Source: Thalassovita aquimarina
GTDB taxonomy: Bacteria > Pseudomonadota > Alphaproteobacteria > Rhodobacterales > Rhodobacteraceae
NCBI RefSeq assembly: GCF_018219815.1
Contig: NZ_JADMKU010000004.1
Coordinates: 186,001 to 250,000, forward strand
Direction of reading: 5' to 3'
DNA length: 64,000 bases
In this document: one piece after another, positions 25,650 to 35,735 of the stretch
Layout of the letters: the number at the start of each line of letters is the position of its first letter
Position numbering within the stretch: position 1 is the first letter of the stretch
Made by a program: the position numbers and the translations under genes
The notes under the pieces: model-generated
Databases searched by the model: none
The model's input: the letters and a program-made list of their open reading frames with translations, nothing else
What the model was told of the DNA's origin: nothing

Positions 25650-26180
25650 ATGAGCGATGAAGATCTTTCGCGCCAGATCGGCCGGCGCAGTGGACAGATT
25701 ATCTTTGCCATCGCCTTCCTGGCACTATCGGCGCTGCTGCTGAGCCAGATCGGCGATCAGACAAAATGGGTGAAGAAGACCAAGTTCTTCGCCCAGCCCC
25801 GGTTCTGGCCCGCCGTGGGTCTTGGAGGCATGGTCCTGTTCGGCGCGCTGCACCTGTGGCGACTGCCCCGGCGCAAAATCGACCGGTTCGACCGCGACGA
25901 GGTGCTGGTCTGGGCCCAGATTCTGGAATACGCACTGTGGTTCATGGCCTATGTGCTGCTGGTGCCGCTGGTTGGCTACCTGCCGGTCACCGTCGCCTTC
26001 ATGCCGCTGATGGTCTGGCGCATGGGCTATCGCGACCGGCGTCTCATGTGGATCAGCGCCGCGACCGGCGTGATGATCGTGCTGCTGTTCAAATCCTTCC
26101 TGAACGTGAAGATCCCGGGGGCCGCGCTCTACGAATACCTGCCCGGCGCTCTGCGCGGTTTCTTCATCCTGAATTTCTGA
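25650..26180 (+). CDS. Tripartite tricarboxylate transporter small membrane subunit (TctB family)
   Basis: This 176-residue protein has four TM helices (about residues 16-34, 51-66, 91-127 as a pair, and 130-150), the usual TctB layout. It forms the membrane part of the transporter with TctA. It lies between the binding-protein and TctA genes, 7 bases before the latter. Sequence conservation in TctB is low, so context carries much of the call. Confidence 0.85.
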   Translation: MSDEDLSRQIGRRSGQIIFAIAFLALSALLLSQIGDQTKWVKKTKFFAQPRFWPAVGLGGMVLFGALHLWRLPRRKIDRFDRDEVLVWAQILEYALWFMAYVLLVPLVGYLPVTVAFMPLMVWRMGYRDRRLMWISAATGVMIVLLFKSFLNVKIPGAALYEYLPGALRGFFILNF

Positions 26181-26187
26181 GGACCTT

Positions 26188-27834
26188 ATGGACCTTCTGC
26201 TTTCCGGCTTCGACATCCTTGCCCGCTGGGACGTTGTCCTGGCTCTGCTGACCGGATCGGTCGGCGGGGTTCTGATCGGCGCCATCCCCGGCGTCGGCCC
26301 CGCGGTTGCCATCGCCATCCTGCTGCCCGCCACCTTTTCGATGGACCCGATCGTCGGGCTGACGGTGCTTCTGGGCATCTACGGGTCTTCGATGTATGGC
26401 GGCGCGATCCCGGCGATCCTGATCAACACGCCGGGCACGGCGGTTAACGCCTTGACCACCTATGACGGATTCCCGATGACCAGCCGGGGCGAAGCGCGAA
26501 GGGCCATATCGCTGGCCTATTCGGCGTCCTTCTTCGGCGGCATCTTTTCGGTGATCTGCCTGATCCTGTTTTCGCCCGTGCTGGCCAAGGTCGCCCCGAT
26601 GTTCGGATCGCGCGAGATTTTCCTCGCCGCACTGCTGGGCATCATCCTTGTCGTTACCGCGCACCGGCGGCAGACGCTGATCGCCGCCGCACTGGCCTGT
26701 TTCGGAATCTTTATCAACACCATCGGGCTGGAACCGGTGAAATATTCAAAGCGCTACACCTTCGACCAATCCTTCCTGTCCGGCGGGGTCGACTTGATCG
26801 TGGTGGTGCTGGGTCTGTTCGCGCTGAGCCAGGCATTTTTCCTGCTGCAGGGCGAGGATGAAAAAACCCGGATCAACAAGCTGAAGGGCGGATTGTTCCA
26901 AGGATTGCGCGAACTCACCCGCCACCCGCGCGTGGCCGGCGTGTCGGCCGGTTTCGGCGTACTGATGGGCATGATCCCTGGGGTAGGCGAATTCACCGCG
27001 CAGTTCATGTCCTACACCTACGCGCAAAAGACGTCGAAACGGCCCGACGATTTCGGCCACGGATCGTCCGAAGGGCTGATCGCCGCCGAAACCGCCAACA
27101 ACGCGGTGCCCGCCGCCGCGATGGTGCCGCTTCTGGCCCTTGGCATCCCGGGCGAGGCGCTGACCGCGATGATGCTGTCGGTGTTCTACGTGCATAACGT
27201 GGTGCCGGGGCCGCAGTTGTTCCAGAATCATATGGATTTCGTCGTCGCGCTGTACCTCGCGCTGCTGATCCTGAACGTGATGGTTCTGGTGTTCCTGCTG
27301 TTCGCCACCAACCATCTGATCAAGGTGGTGAAGATTCCCAACCGGTTCCTCGGCGTTGCGATCCTGACGCTCAGCTTCGTCGGCGTCTACAGCTTGCGCA
27401 ACTCGGCCACCGATTGCGTCATCGCCGCCCTGTTTGGCGTTCTGGGCTTCGTCCTGAAACGCCTGTCGCTGCCGATCGTGCCGATCATCCTCGGGATGGT
27501 TCTGGGTGGCATCATGGAGGTCAAGCTGCGCGCCGGGATGGCGCGGGTGAAAGCCTTCCCCGATTTCTTTCTCGACGGGCGCGGCGACAATACCTCGCTG
27601 CGTCCCATCGCGGTGATCCTGTTCCTGATGATCATCGCGGTTCTTGCCCTGCATTTCCGCCGCGTCTGGCTGGATCACAAGGAACTGAAGGAGGCCAAAT
27701 GGTCGACCAAGCACTCATCGACACATATCGGAGCGCACCTGTCGCGCCGCAGAAACTCCATATTGACGGAACGTGGCAAGAAGCGGAGGGCGGAACGCTC
27801 GATGTTCTCTCCCCGATCGACGGACAGAAGCTGA
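26188..27834 (+). CDS. Tripartite tricarboxylate transporter large membrane subunit (TctA family)
   Basis: This protein of about 12 TM segments is the transport channel. Family blocks are GAIPGVGPAVAIAILLPATF (residues 31-50), GGAIPAILINTPGTA, and MGMIPGVGEFTAQFMSY in the second half, reflecting internal duplication. The frame runs to 548 residues, whereas relatives are about 500. The last 45 residues (after KELKEAK) are Arg/Ser/His-rich and overlap the start of the aldehyde dehydrogenase gene by 136 bases. The tail is probably not conserved, so a lost stop codon is likely. Confidence 0.9.
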   Translation: MDLLLSGFDILARWDVVLALLTGSVGGVLIGAIPGVGPAVAIAILLPATFSMDPIVGLTVLLGIYGSSMYGGAIPAILINTPGTAVNALTTYDGFPMTSRGEARRAISLAYSASFFGGIFSVICLILFSPVLAKVAPMFGSREIFLAALLGIILVVTAHRRQTLIAAALACFGIFINTIGLEPVKYSKRYTFDQSFLSGGVDLIVVVLGLFALSQAFFLLQGEDEKTRINKLKGGLFQGLRELTRHPRVAGVSAGFGVLMGMIPGVGEFTAQFMSYTYAQKTSKRPDDFGHGSSEGLIAAETANNAVPAAAMVPLLALGIPGEALTAMMLSVFYVHNVVPGPQLFQNHMDFVVALYLALLILNVMVLVFLLFATNHLIKVVKIPNRFLGVAILTLSFVGVYSLRNSATDCVIAALFGVLGFVLKRLSLPIVPIILGMVLGGIMEVKLRAGMARVKAFPDFFLDGRGDNTSLRPIAVILFLMIIAVLALHFRRVWLDHKELKEAKWSTKHSSTHIGAHLSRRRNSILTERGKKRRAERSMFSPRSTDRS

Positions 27835-29183
27835 CCACGATCGGAAACGCCTCGAAGGCGGACGTGGACCGTGCCGTTGCGTCGGCGCGCGCCGCCTTCG
27901 AGGACGGCCGCTGGTCGCGCATGGCCCCGGCCGCGCGCAAGAAGGTGCTGCACAAGATCGCTGACATCATCGAACGCGAGGCGCTGGCACTGACCGTTCT
28001 GGGCGTGCGCGACAACGGCACCGAAATCAACATGGCGCTGAAGGCCGAGGCCGGATCGGCAGCGGGCACCTTCCGCTACTACGCCGAAGCCATCGACAAG
28101 GTGTATGGCGAAATCGCCCCGACCGCCCCGAACGTGCTGGGTCTGGTCCATCGCGAAGCGGTGGGTGTGGTGGGCGCCATCGTGCCGTGGAATTTCCCGC
28201 TGATGATCGGGGCGTGGAAACTGGCCCCGGCCCTGGCGGCGGGAAATTCGGTGGTTCTGAAACCGGCCGAAACCGCGTCCTTGTCGCTGCTGCGGCTGGC
28301 GGAAATCTGCGCCGAGGCGGGTCTGCCCGACGGGGTGCTGAACGTGGTCACCGGCGAAGGCCGCGTCACAGGCGAGGCGCTGGCGCTTTCGATGGACGTC
28401 GACGTTCTGGTCTTCACCGGGTCGGGCGCGACAGGGCGGCGGCTGTTGGAATATTCGGCGCGGTCGAACCTGAAGCGGGTCTATCTGGAACTGGGCGGCA
28501 AGTCGCCCAACATTGTTTTCGCCAACGCGCCCGATCTGGACCAGGCGGCGAAGGTTTCCGCGATGGGGATTTTCCGCAATTCCGGGCAGGTCTGCGTCGC
28601 CGGATCGCGGTTGCTGGTGGAACGCGCGGTGCATGACGACTTCGTCGCGCTGATGGCGAAACACGCCGAGGCGCTGAAGGTGGGCGATCCGCTGGACCTC
28701 ACCAGCCAGATCGGCGCGGTCAATTCCGATACCCAGCTGCAGGGCAATCTGGGCTTCGTCGCGGATGCGATCAAGGTAGGCGGCGAAATCGCGCTTGGCG
28801 GCAGCCGCATTCTCGAAAGTTCGGGCGGCTATTACATGGAACCCACGATCGTGACCGGGGTGCAGCCCGATCACCGGCTGGCGCAGCAGGAGGTGTTCGG
28901 CCCGGTTCTGGCCGTCACCCCCTTTGATAGCGAGGACGAGGCGGTGAAGATCGCCAACGGCACCGATTACGGGTTGGCCGCGGGCGTCTGGACCGGCAAC
29001 CTGTCGCGGGCCCATCGCATGGTCCGGAACATCCGGGCGGGTGTGGTGCATGTGAACACCTATGGCGGTGCCGACAATACGGTACCGCTCGGCGGGGTGA
29101 AACAATCGGGCAACGGCCATGACAAATCGCTGCATGCGCTGGATAAATACACCGACCTGAAAACCGCATGGATTCAGCTCTAA
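27699..29183 (+). CDS. NAD(P)-dependent aldehyde dehydrogenase
   Basis: This 494-residue enzyme oxidises an aldehyde to the acid. The active site is complete: Asn165 in PWNFP, Glu264 in LELGGKSPN and Cys299 in GQVCVAGSR. Near relatives include betaine-aldehyde and gamma-aminobutyraldehyde dehydrogenases. The ATG at 27699 follows AAGGAGG at good spacing, inside the 3' end of the TctA frame. In this operon it probably oxidises the aldehyde made by the divergently encoded aminotransferase or from the imported substrate. Confidence 0.92.
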   Translation: MVDQALIDTYRSAPVAPQKLHIDGTWQEAEGGTLDVLSPIDGQKLTTIGNASKADVDRAVASARAAFEDGRWSRMAPAARKKVLHKIADIIEREALALTVLGVRDNGTEINMALKAEAGSAAGTFRYYAEAIDKVYGEIAPTAPNVLGLVHREAVGVVGAIVPWNFPLMIGAWKLAPALAAGNSVVLKPAETASLSLLRLAEICAEAGLPDGVLNVVTGEGRVTGEALALSMDVDVLVFTGSGATGRRLLEYSARSNLKRVYLELGGKSPNIVFANAPDLDQAAKVSAMGIFRNSGQVCVAGSRLLVERAVHDDFVALMAKHAEALKVGDPLDLTSQIGAVNSDTQLQGNLGFVADAIKVGGEIALGGSRILESSGGYYMEPTIVTGVQPDHRLAQQEVFGPVLAVTPFDSEDEAVKIANGTDYGLAAGVWTGNLSRAHRMVRNIRAGVVHVNTYGGADNTVPLGGVKQSGNGHDKSLHALDKYTDLKTAWIQL

Positions 29184-29195
29184 CCGGGGAAGACG

Positions 29196-30440
29196 ATGAC
29201 CGCAGACAAGACGATCCTGATCGCCGGAACCTATGACACCAAGGATGATGAATTATCCTATCTGGCCGATTGCATAATGGGTCAGGGCGGCGGCGTTCTG
29301 ACCATGGATGTCAGCGTGCTGGGCGACCCCAAGGCGCCGACGGACGTGTCGAAACACGACGTGGCACAGGCGGGCGGCAGTTCGATCGAGGCCGCCATCG
29401 CCAGCGGCGACGAAAACGTCGCGATGCAGATCATGGCCAAGGGTGCGGCGGCCTTGGCCTCGAAACTGCATGCCGAAGGGAAGATCGACGGCGCCATCGT
29501 GTTGGGCGGCACGATGGGCACCGACCTTGCGCTGGACCTGTGTGCGGCGCTGCCGCTCGGCGTGCCGAAATACGTGGTCTCGACCGTCAGCTTTTCCGCC
29601 ATGCTGCCGCCCGAACGGCTGGCCGCCGATATCCAGATGATCCTCTGGGCCGGGGGGCTGTACGGGCTGAATTCGGTCTGCAAATCCTCGCTGAGCCAGG
29701 CAGCGGGTGCCGTGCTGGGCGCGGCGCGCGCGGCAGAACCGCCGAAACGCGACCGGCCGCTGATCGGCATGACCAGTTTCGGCAAGACGATCCTGCATTA
29801 CATGGTCAAGCTGAAACCCGCGCTGGAAGACCGCGGGTATGAGGTCGCGGTGTTCCACGCCACCGGCATGGGCGGACGGGCGTTCGAAGCGCTGGCCGAA
29901 CAGGGCGCCTTTGCCTGCGTGATGGATTTCGCCACGCAGGAGGTCGGTAATCACATGATGGGATCGGGCATTTCCGCCGGGGCCGACCGGATGACCAATG
30001 CCGGGCTGAAGGGCATCCCGCAGATGGTCGCGCCGGCCTGTTACGACCTTGTAGATCTGATCGGCTGGCACCCGCTGCCCGAACGGTTGAAGGGGCGCGA
30101 GGCGCATGATCATAACCGGTTGCTGACCTCGGTCCTGCTGAGCACCGACGAGAGGCGCGAAGTCGCCCGGCTGATGGCGGAAAAACTGTCCACCGCGACC
30201 GGGCCGACCACCTTCCTGCTGCCCAACAAGGGTGGCAACGAATGGGACCGCCCCGGCGCGCCGCTGCACGATGCCGAGGGGCTGGCGGCCTTCTGTGACG
30301 AGATACGCGAGGCCTGCCCGGCCAACGTCACGCTGGAAGACCTCGACTGCCACATCAACGACGATGCGTTCAGCGAAAAAGTGTTGGAGATCTTCGATCA
30401 GTGGGTATCGGACGGAATCGTGCCGAAAGCTGAGGGTTGA
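29196..30440 (+). CDS. Tm-1-like ATP-binding domain protein (UPF0261)
   Basis: This 414-residue protein matches the UPF0261/Tm-1 family throughout: AGTYDTKDDELSYL at the N terminus, GGTMGTDLALDL (about residues 105-116), TSFGKTILHY and LPNKGGNEWDRPG. The plant member Tm-1 binds ATP and inhibits a viral replicase; bacterial members have no firm reaction assigned. In many genomes the gene sits with a PEP-mutase-like partner, absent here. The gene starts 12 bases after the aldehyde dehydrogenase stop, so it is part of this catabolic operon. It may be a kinase or ligase acting on the imported acid; that is only a guess. Confidence 0.88.
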   Translation: MTADKTILIAGTYDTKDDELSYLADCIMGQGGGVLTMDVSVLGDPKAPTDVSKHDVAQAGGSSIEAAIASGDENVAMQIMAKGAAALASKLHAEGKIDGAIVLGGTMGTDLALDLCAALPLGVPKYVVSTVSFSAMLPPERLAADIQMILWAGGLYGLNSVCKSSLSQAAGAVLGAARAAEPPKRDRPLIGMTSFGKTILHYMVKLKPALEDRGYEVAVFHATGMGGRAFEALAEQGAFACVMDFATQEVGNHMMGSGISAGADRMTNAGLKGIPQMVAPACYDLVDLIGWHPLPERLKGREAHDHNRLLTSVLLSTDERREVARLMAEKLSTATGPTTFLLPNKGGNEWDRPGAPLHDAEGLAAFCDEIREACPANVTLEDLDCHINDDAFSEKVLEIFDQWVSDGIVPKAEG

Positions 30441-30446
30441 GGCCCC

Positions 30447-30902
30447 CTACGGTCCCGCAGGGCGTTCCAGCGCGTCCAGTTCGTTCAGCAGGTCGAGCAG
30501 CGCATCCAGTTTTTCCTGGCCGAATTCATCCCGCAGCCAAGCGTTCAGCTGCTGGCTTTCCTCCAGATTGTCGAGGATCAGCTGACGACCAGTCTCGGTG
30601 ATCGAAATCTGCTGCTTGCGCCGGTCCGTCGGATGCGGCGCGCGCGCCACCATGCCCTTGGCTTCCAACGTCTGCAGGATGCGCGTCAGCGATGGCAACA
30701 GCAGACAGGACCGGTCGGCGATTTCGGTCGGGTCGAGCGTGCCGCGTTCATCCAGCACCCGCAACACCCGCCACTGTTGCTCGGTAACGCCTGCCTTGGA
30801 CAGCATGTTGCGGATCGGTCCCATCACCCTTTCCCGCGCACGCAGCAGGGCGATCGGCAGGGATCGATTCGTTTCCGTTGGTTTCGGTCGGTGGCTATCC
30901 AT
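30447..30902 (-). CDS. hpaR: Homoprotocatechuate operon repressor HpaR (MarR family)
   Basis: This 151-residue winged-helix regulator has the MarR core with TEQQWRVLRVLDERG, the recognition helix region LDPTEIADRSCLLLPSLTRILQTLEAKGMV and the wing APHPTDRRKQQISITETG. It is divergent from hpaF with a 14-base palindrome in between. HpaR proteins repress the homoprotocatechuate meta-pathway and release DNA on binding an aromatic acid. ATG at 30902 is preferred to one nine codons upstream. It ends 6 bases from the convergent UPF0261 gene. Confidence 0.9.
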   Translation of the reverse strand: MDSHRPKPTETNRSLPIALLRARERVMGPIRNMLSKAGVTEQQWRVLRVLDERGTLDPTEIADRSCLLLPSLTRILQTLEAKGMVARAPHPTDRRKQQISITETGRQLILDNLEESQQLNAWLRDEFGQEKLDALLDLLNELDALERPAGP

Positions 30903-30946
30903 GCCCCTTATGTGCCTTCGTTTTTTCAAAACGGCAAGTCATAGGG

Positions 30947-30981
30947 TTGACGCAGCAAACCATTTTGATTAACATGTTAAT
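30947..30981 (+). promoter_or_regulatory. hpa promoter with overlapping HpaR-type operator
   Basis: TTGACG (30947-30952) and TAACAT (30970-30975) are 17 bases apart, a good sigma-70 pair reading into hpaF. ATTAACATGTTAAT (30968-30981) is a perfect 14-base palindrome over the -10. MarR-type repressors bind such sites, so repression by HpaR blocking polymerase is the simplest reading. Confidence 0.7.
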
Positions 30982-31000
30982 TACAAAGAGAGGAGAAGGC

Positions 31001-31384
31001 ATGGCTCATTTCATGATCGACTATTCCGCCAACCTCGACGAGGTGGTGGACTGGCCTGCCTTCTGCGACCTGATCCGGCGGACAGCGATCGACACCGGCG
31101 TCTTCCCGATGGCCGGCATCCGCGTGCGGGCATTCCGCGCGACCCATGTCAGCATCGCCGACGGCGACCCCAAGCACGACTATATCGACATCTCCGTCCG
31201 TTTGCGCGGCGGCCGCACGCTGGAGGCGCGCAAATCCGCCACGGCGGATCTGTTCGCCGCCGCCGAAGACTTCCTCAAACCGCTGATGCAAACCCGTTCC
31301 ATCGCCCTGTCGATGGAAATGCGCGACATCGACCCGGAACTGGCGCCCAAGACCGGCACCATCCGCGATCATCTGAAAGGCTGA
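31001..31384 (+). CDS. hpaF: 5-carboxymethyl-2-hydroxymuconate delta-isomerase
   Basis: This 127-residue member of the CHMI/tautomerase family isomerises 5-carboxymethyl-2-hydroxymuconate in homoprotocatechuate breakdown. The processed N terminus in E. coli is Pro; here it is MAHFMIDYSANL, as in many CHMI proteins that start M-x-H. Conserved blocks are RAFRATHVSIADGD and HDYIDISVRLRGGRT. RBS GAGGAGAAG precedes ATG 31001. First gene of the hpa operon, three bases before hpaE. Confidence 0.9.
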   Translation: MAHFMIDYSANLDEVVDWPAFCDLIRRTAIDTGVFPMAGIRVRAFRATHVSIADGDPKHDYIDISVRLRGGRTLEARKSATADLFAAAEDFLKPLMQTRSIALSMEMRDIDPELAPKTGTIRDHLKG

Positions 31385-31387
31385 CAC

Positions 31388-32899
<1,512 letters not shown>

Positions 32900-32951
32900 C
32901 CGGCACTGCAAGGAAACGCGCGAAAAGTTTCTTCGAGGAGGAGGAAGACAG

Positions 32952-33806
32952 ATGGGAGAAATCGTTCTTGCCGCCAAGATGACCCATGTTCCGACCATGC
33001 TGATGTCGGAACAGGACGGGCCGATCAAGGGCAAGCGGCAGGCCGCCATCGACGGCCATCGCGAAATCGCGCGGCGCGCCAAGGCGCTCGGCGCCGACAC
33101 GGTGGTAATCTGCGACACCCATTGGGTGATCAACGCGGGTTTCCACATCAACGCCAACAGCCGGTTCGAGGGCCTGTTCACCTCGAACGAATTCCCGCAA
33201 TTCATCCAGGACCTGCCCTATGGCTATGACGGCAACCCGGAACTGGGCGATGCCATCGCGAAGGCCGCCAGCGACAGGGGCGCCTACACACTGTCGCATC
33301 ACCTCGACAGCCTTGAACTGGAATATGGCACGCTGGTGCCGATGCGCTTCATGAGCCGCGAGCATGAGATGAAGGTGGTGTCGATCGCCGCCTGGTGCAC
33401 CGTGCACGGTCACGACGAAAGCCGCGTGGTGGGCGAGGCGATCCGCGCAGCGGTGGCGGCCAGCGACAGCAAGGTTCTGCTCGTCGCCAGCGGCAGCCTG
33501 AGCCACAAGATCTGGGCCAACAAGGATTACGCCGCCAATAACGGCACCTTCACCATCAGTTCCGAATTCAACCGGCAGATGGACCTGCACATGCTGGAAA
33601 TGTGGAAACGCGGCGATCACGCGACCTTCCTGAAGATGCTGGGCGATTACGCGCAGTTCTGCTGCGGCGAAGGATCGATGCATGACACCGCGATGCTTTA
33701 CGGTGCGCTTGGCTGGGACCAGTATGACGGCAAATGTGAAGTCGTGACCGACTATTTCCCCAGTTCCGGTACCGGCCAGACCAACGTGATCTTCCCGGTC
33801 CAGTAA
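32952..33806 (+). CDS. hpaD: 3,4-dihydroxyphenylacetate 2,3-dioxygenase, LigB-type (class III)
   Basis: This 284-residue extradiol dioxygenase opens the ring of homoprotocatechuate. It follows the E. coli HpaD type closely: AAKMTHVPTM with ligand His12, DTHW with His57, catalytic-base candidate His186 in SGSLSHK, and Glu241 in CCGEGSMHD as third iron ligand. FPSSGTGQ near the C terminus also matches. It is followed after 22 bases by an unrelated dioxygenase of the same predicted activity. All active-site residues look intact. Confidence 0.93.
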   Translation: MGEIVLAAKMTHVPTMLMSEQDGPIKGKRQAAIDGHREIARRAKALGADTVVICDTHWVINAGFHINANSRFEGLFTSNEFPQFIQDLPYGYDGNPELGDAIAKAASDRGAYTLSHHLDSLELEYGTLVPMRFMSREHEMKVVSIAAWCTVHGHDESRVVGEAIRAAVAASDSKVLLVASGSLSHKIWANKDYAANNGTFTISSEFNRQMDLHMLEMWKRGDHATFLKMLGDYAQFCCGEGSMHDTAMLYGALGWDQYDGKCEVVTDYFPSSGTGQTNVIFPVQ

Positions 33807-33828
33807 CCGGCCCCGAAGGAGAGCAGAG

Positions 33829-34809
33829 ATGCCCATTCCCGCCCCGAACCTCTACCCGGCCTTCAACATCGTCCGGCTGAGCCATGTGGAACTGATGGTG
33901 ACCGACCTGGCCGCGTCGCGTGCGTTTTACGTCGACACCCTGGGCCTGCAGGTCACCGACGAGGACGACCAGGTGATCTACCTGCGCGCGATGGAGGAAC
34001 GCGGCCATCACTGCATGGTGCTGCGCAAGGGCGACACGCCGGAGGTCAATTACCTGTCCTACAAACTCTATTCCGAAGAAGACCTCGACAAGGCTTGGGA
34101 CTGGTTCGCGGCCAAGTGCCTGCCGGTGGAGTGGGTCACCCGCCCCTATCAGGGCCGCACGTTGCGCACGACGGACCTGTTCGGCGCGCCGATGGAGTTC
34201 TATTTCAAGATGGACCGGCTGGAACCGATCCATCAGAAATACGCGCTTTATCACGGGGTGAAGCCGCTGCGCATCGACCACTTCAACTGCTTCAGCCCGA
34301 ACGTGGACGAAAGCGTCGCCTTCTATAACGAAATGGGCTTCCGCGTCACCGAATACACTGAGGACGAGGAAAGCGGGAACCTGTGGGCCGCATGGATGCA
34401 CCGCAAAGGCGGCATCCACGACATCGCCTTCACCAATGGCCAAGGCCCGCGGCTGCATCACACCGCCTTCTGGGTGCCGACGCCGCTCAATATCATCGAC
34501 CTGCTCGATCTGATGAGCACCACCGGATATCTGAGCAATATCGAGCGCGGGCCGGGGCGGCACGGGATTTCCAACGCCTTTTTCCTCTACATCCTCGACC
34601 CCGATGGGCACCGGATCGAAATCTACTGTTCCGATTACCAGACCGTGGACCCGGATCTGGAGCCGATCAAGTGGGATCTGAAGGACCCGCAGCGGCAGAC
34701 GCTGTGGGGCGCACCGGCGCCGAAAAGCTGGTTCGAGCATGGCAGCACGTTCGCGGATGTCGAGGTTCGGGCCTCGAAGATGAAGGCGCAGCCCATCATC
34801 GCGCCATGA
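33829..34809 (+). CDS. 3,4-dihydroxyphenylacetate 2,3-dioxygenase-like, vicinal oxygen chelate type (class I)
   Basis: This 326-residue protein is built from two VOC modules (about residues 15-140 and 146-275), like the Brevibacterium/Arthrobacter homoprotocatechuate 2,3-dioxygenases. Predicted metal ligands are His151 (RIDHFN), His210 or His211 (RLHHTAF) and Glu264 (HRIEIY). The fold is unrelated to the LigB-type enzyme encoded directly upstream. Both appear active by motif. It may act on the same substrate, a substituted one, or with another metal (Mn or Fe). Confidence 0.85.
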   Translation: MPIPAPNLYPAFNIVRLSHVELMVTDLAASRAFYVDTLGLQVTDEDDQVIYLRAMEERGHHCMVLRKGDTPEVNYLSYKLYSEEDLDKAWDWFAAKCLPVEWVTRPYQGRTLRTTDLFGAPMEFYFKMDRLEPIHQKYALYHGVKPLRIDHFNCFSPNVDESVAFYNEMGFRVTEYTEDEESGNLWAAWMHRKGGIHDIAFTNGQGPRLHHTAFWVPTPLNIIDLLDLMSTTGYLSNIERGPGRHGISNAFFLYILDPDGHRIEIYCSDYQTVDPDLEPIKWDLKDPQRQTLWGAPAPKSWFEHGSTFADVEVRASKMKAQPIIAP

Positions 34810-34877
34810 GCGCGGGTGGCCGGGGGCGGGACTCCGCCGGCGGCAGTATTTGAGGAACAGAGGAAAGGATACCGGGG
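34810..34877. repeat. Intergenic motif inside the hpa operon
   Basis: This 68-base gap holds GGCGGCAGTATTTGAGGAACAGAGGAAAGG (34837-34866 approx.). I recognise this G-rich AGTATTTGAGGAACA motif as a sequence seen between many Rhodobacteraceae genes; it often ends in a ribosome-binding site. The claim of recurrence is from memory and needs a search. Confidence 0.4.
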
Positions 34878-35735
34878 ATGAAATTCGCAACGGTGCGCGC
34901 GGACGGGGCGCAGCTCTACGGCGCGGTGGTCGAGGACGGGTTCATCGCCCTGTCGCCCGATTTTCCCGACTGGCCAACCCTGCGCGAGGTGATCGCGGCG
35001 GACGGTCTGTCGCGGCTGGAAGTGGCGACGGCGGGACGCGCGGCAACCCATCCGAACGGCACGTTCCGCTATGACATCCCGGTGCCCGGCCCGGAAAAAA
35101 TCATCTGCGTCGGGGTGAACTTCCCCGACCGCAACGCCGAATACAAGGACGGCACGGCGCAGCCCAAGCACATGTCGCTGTTCCCGCGTTTTCCGCGCAG
35201 TTTCACCGGCCACGATTGCCCGCTGATCCGGCCACCGGAAAACCACACGCTGGATTACGAGGGCGAGGTCGCCATCGTGATCGGCAAGGGCGGACGGCGG
35301 ATCAAGGCGGAGGATGCCTACGATCACATCGCCGCGCTGACGCTTTGCAACGAAGGCACGATCCGCGACTGGGTGCGGCACGCCAAGTTCAACGTGACGC
35401 AAGGCAAGAACTGGGACAATTCCGGCGCGATCGGGCCGTGGCTGGTGCCCTTCACCGACGCCGCGCAGCTCGATGAGGCGCGGATTCAGACCCGGGTGAA
35501 TGGCGAGCTGCGCCAGGACGATGTCCTGTCCCGCATGATGTTTCCGATCCGCGAGGAAATAGCCTATATCAGCACCTTCACCACACTGATGCCCGGCGAC
35601 ATCATCATCACCGGCACCCCGACCGGCGCCGGCGCCCGCTTCGATCCGCCGCGCTACCTGAAACCGGGCGACGTGGTCGAGGTGGAAGCGACTGGCATCG
35701 GAACCTTGCGCAACACGGTGGAGGACGAGGCGTGA
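34878..35735 (+). CDS. Fumarylacetoacetate hydrolase family protein (HpaG-like decarboxylase/isomerase)
   Basis: This 285-residue protein has the FAH C-terminal fold: ICVGVNFPDRNAEY (about residues 75-88), DYEGEVAIVIGKGG with acidic metal ligands, and TPTGAGARFDPP. In the homoprotocatechuate pathway a FAH protein (HpaG) decarboxylates and isomerises 5-oxopent-3-ene-1,2,5-tricarboxylate. Operon position between the dioxygenases and hpaH supports that step. E. coli HpaG is a fused duplicate of about 430 residues, while this is a single module. Confidence 0.82.
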   Translation: MKFATVRADGAQLYGAVVEDGFIALSPDFPDWPTLREVIAADGLSRLEVATAGRAATHPNGTFRYDIPVPGPEKIICVGVNFPDRNAEYKDGTAQPKHMSLFPRFPRSFTGHDCPLIRPPENHTLDYEGEVAIVIGKGGRRIKAEDAYDHIAALTLCNEGTIRDWVRHAKFNVTQGKNWDNSGAIGPWLVPFTDAAQLDEARIQTRVNGELRQDDVLSRMMFPIREEIAYISTFTTLMPGDIIITGTPTGAGARFDPPRYLKPGDVVEVEATGIGTLRNTVEDEA

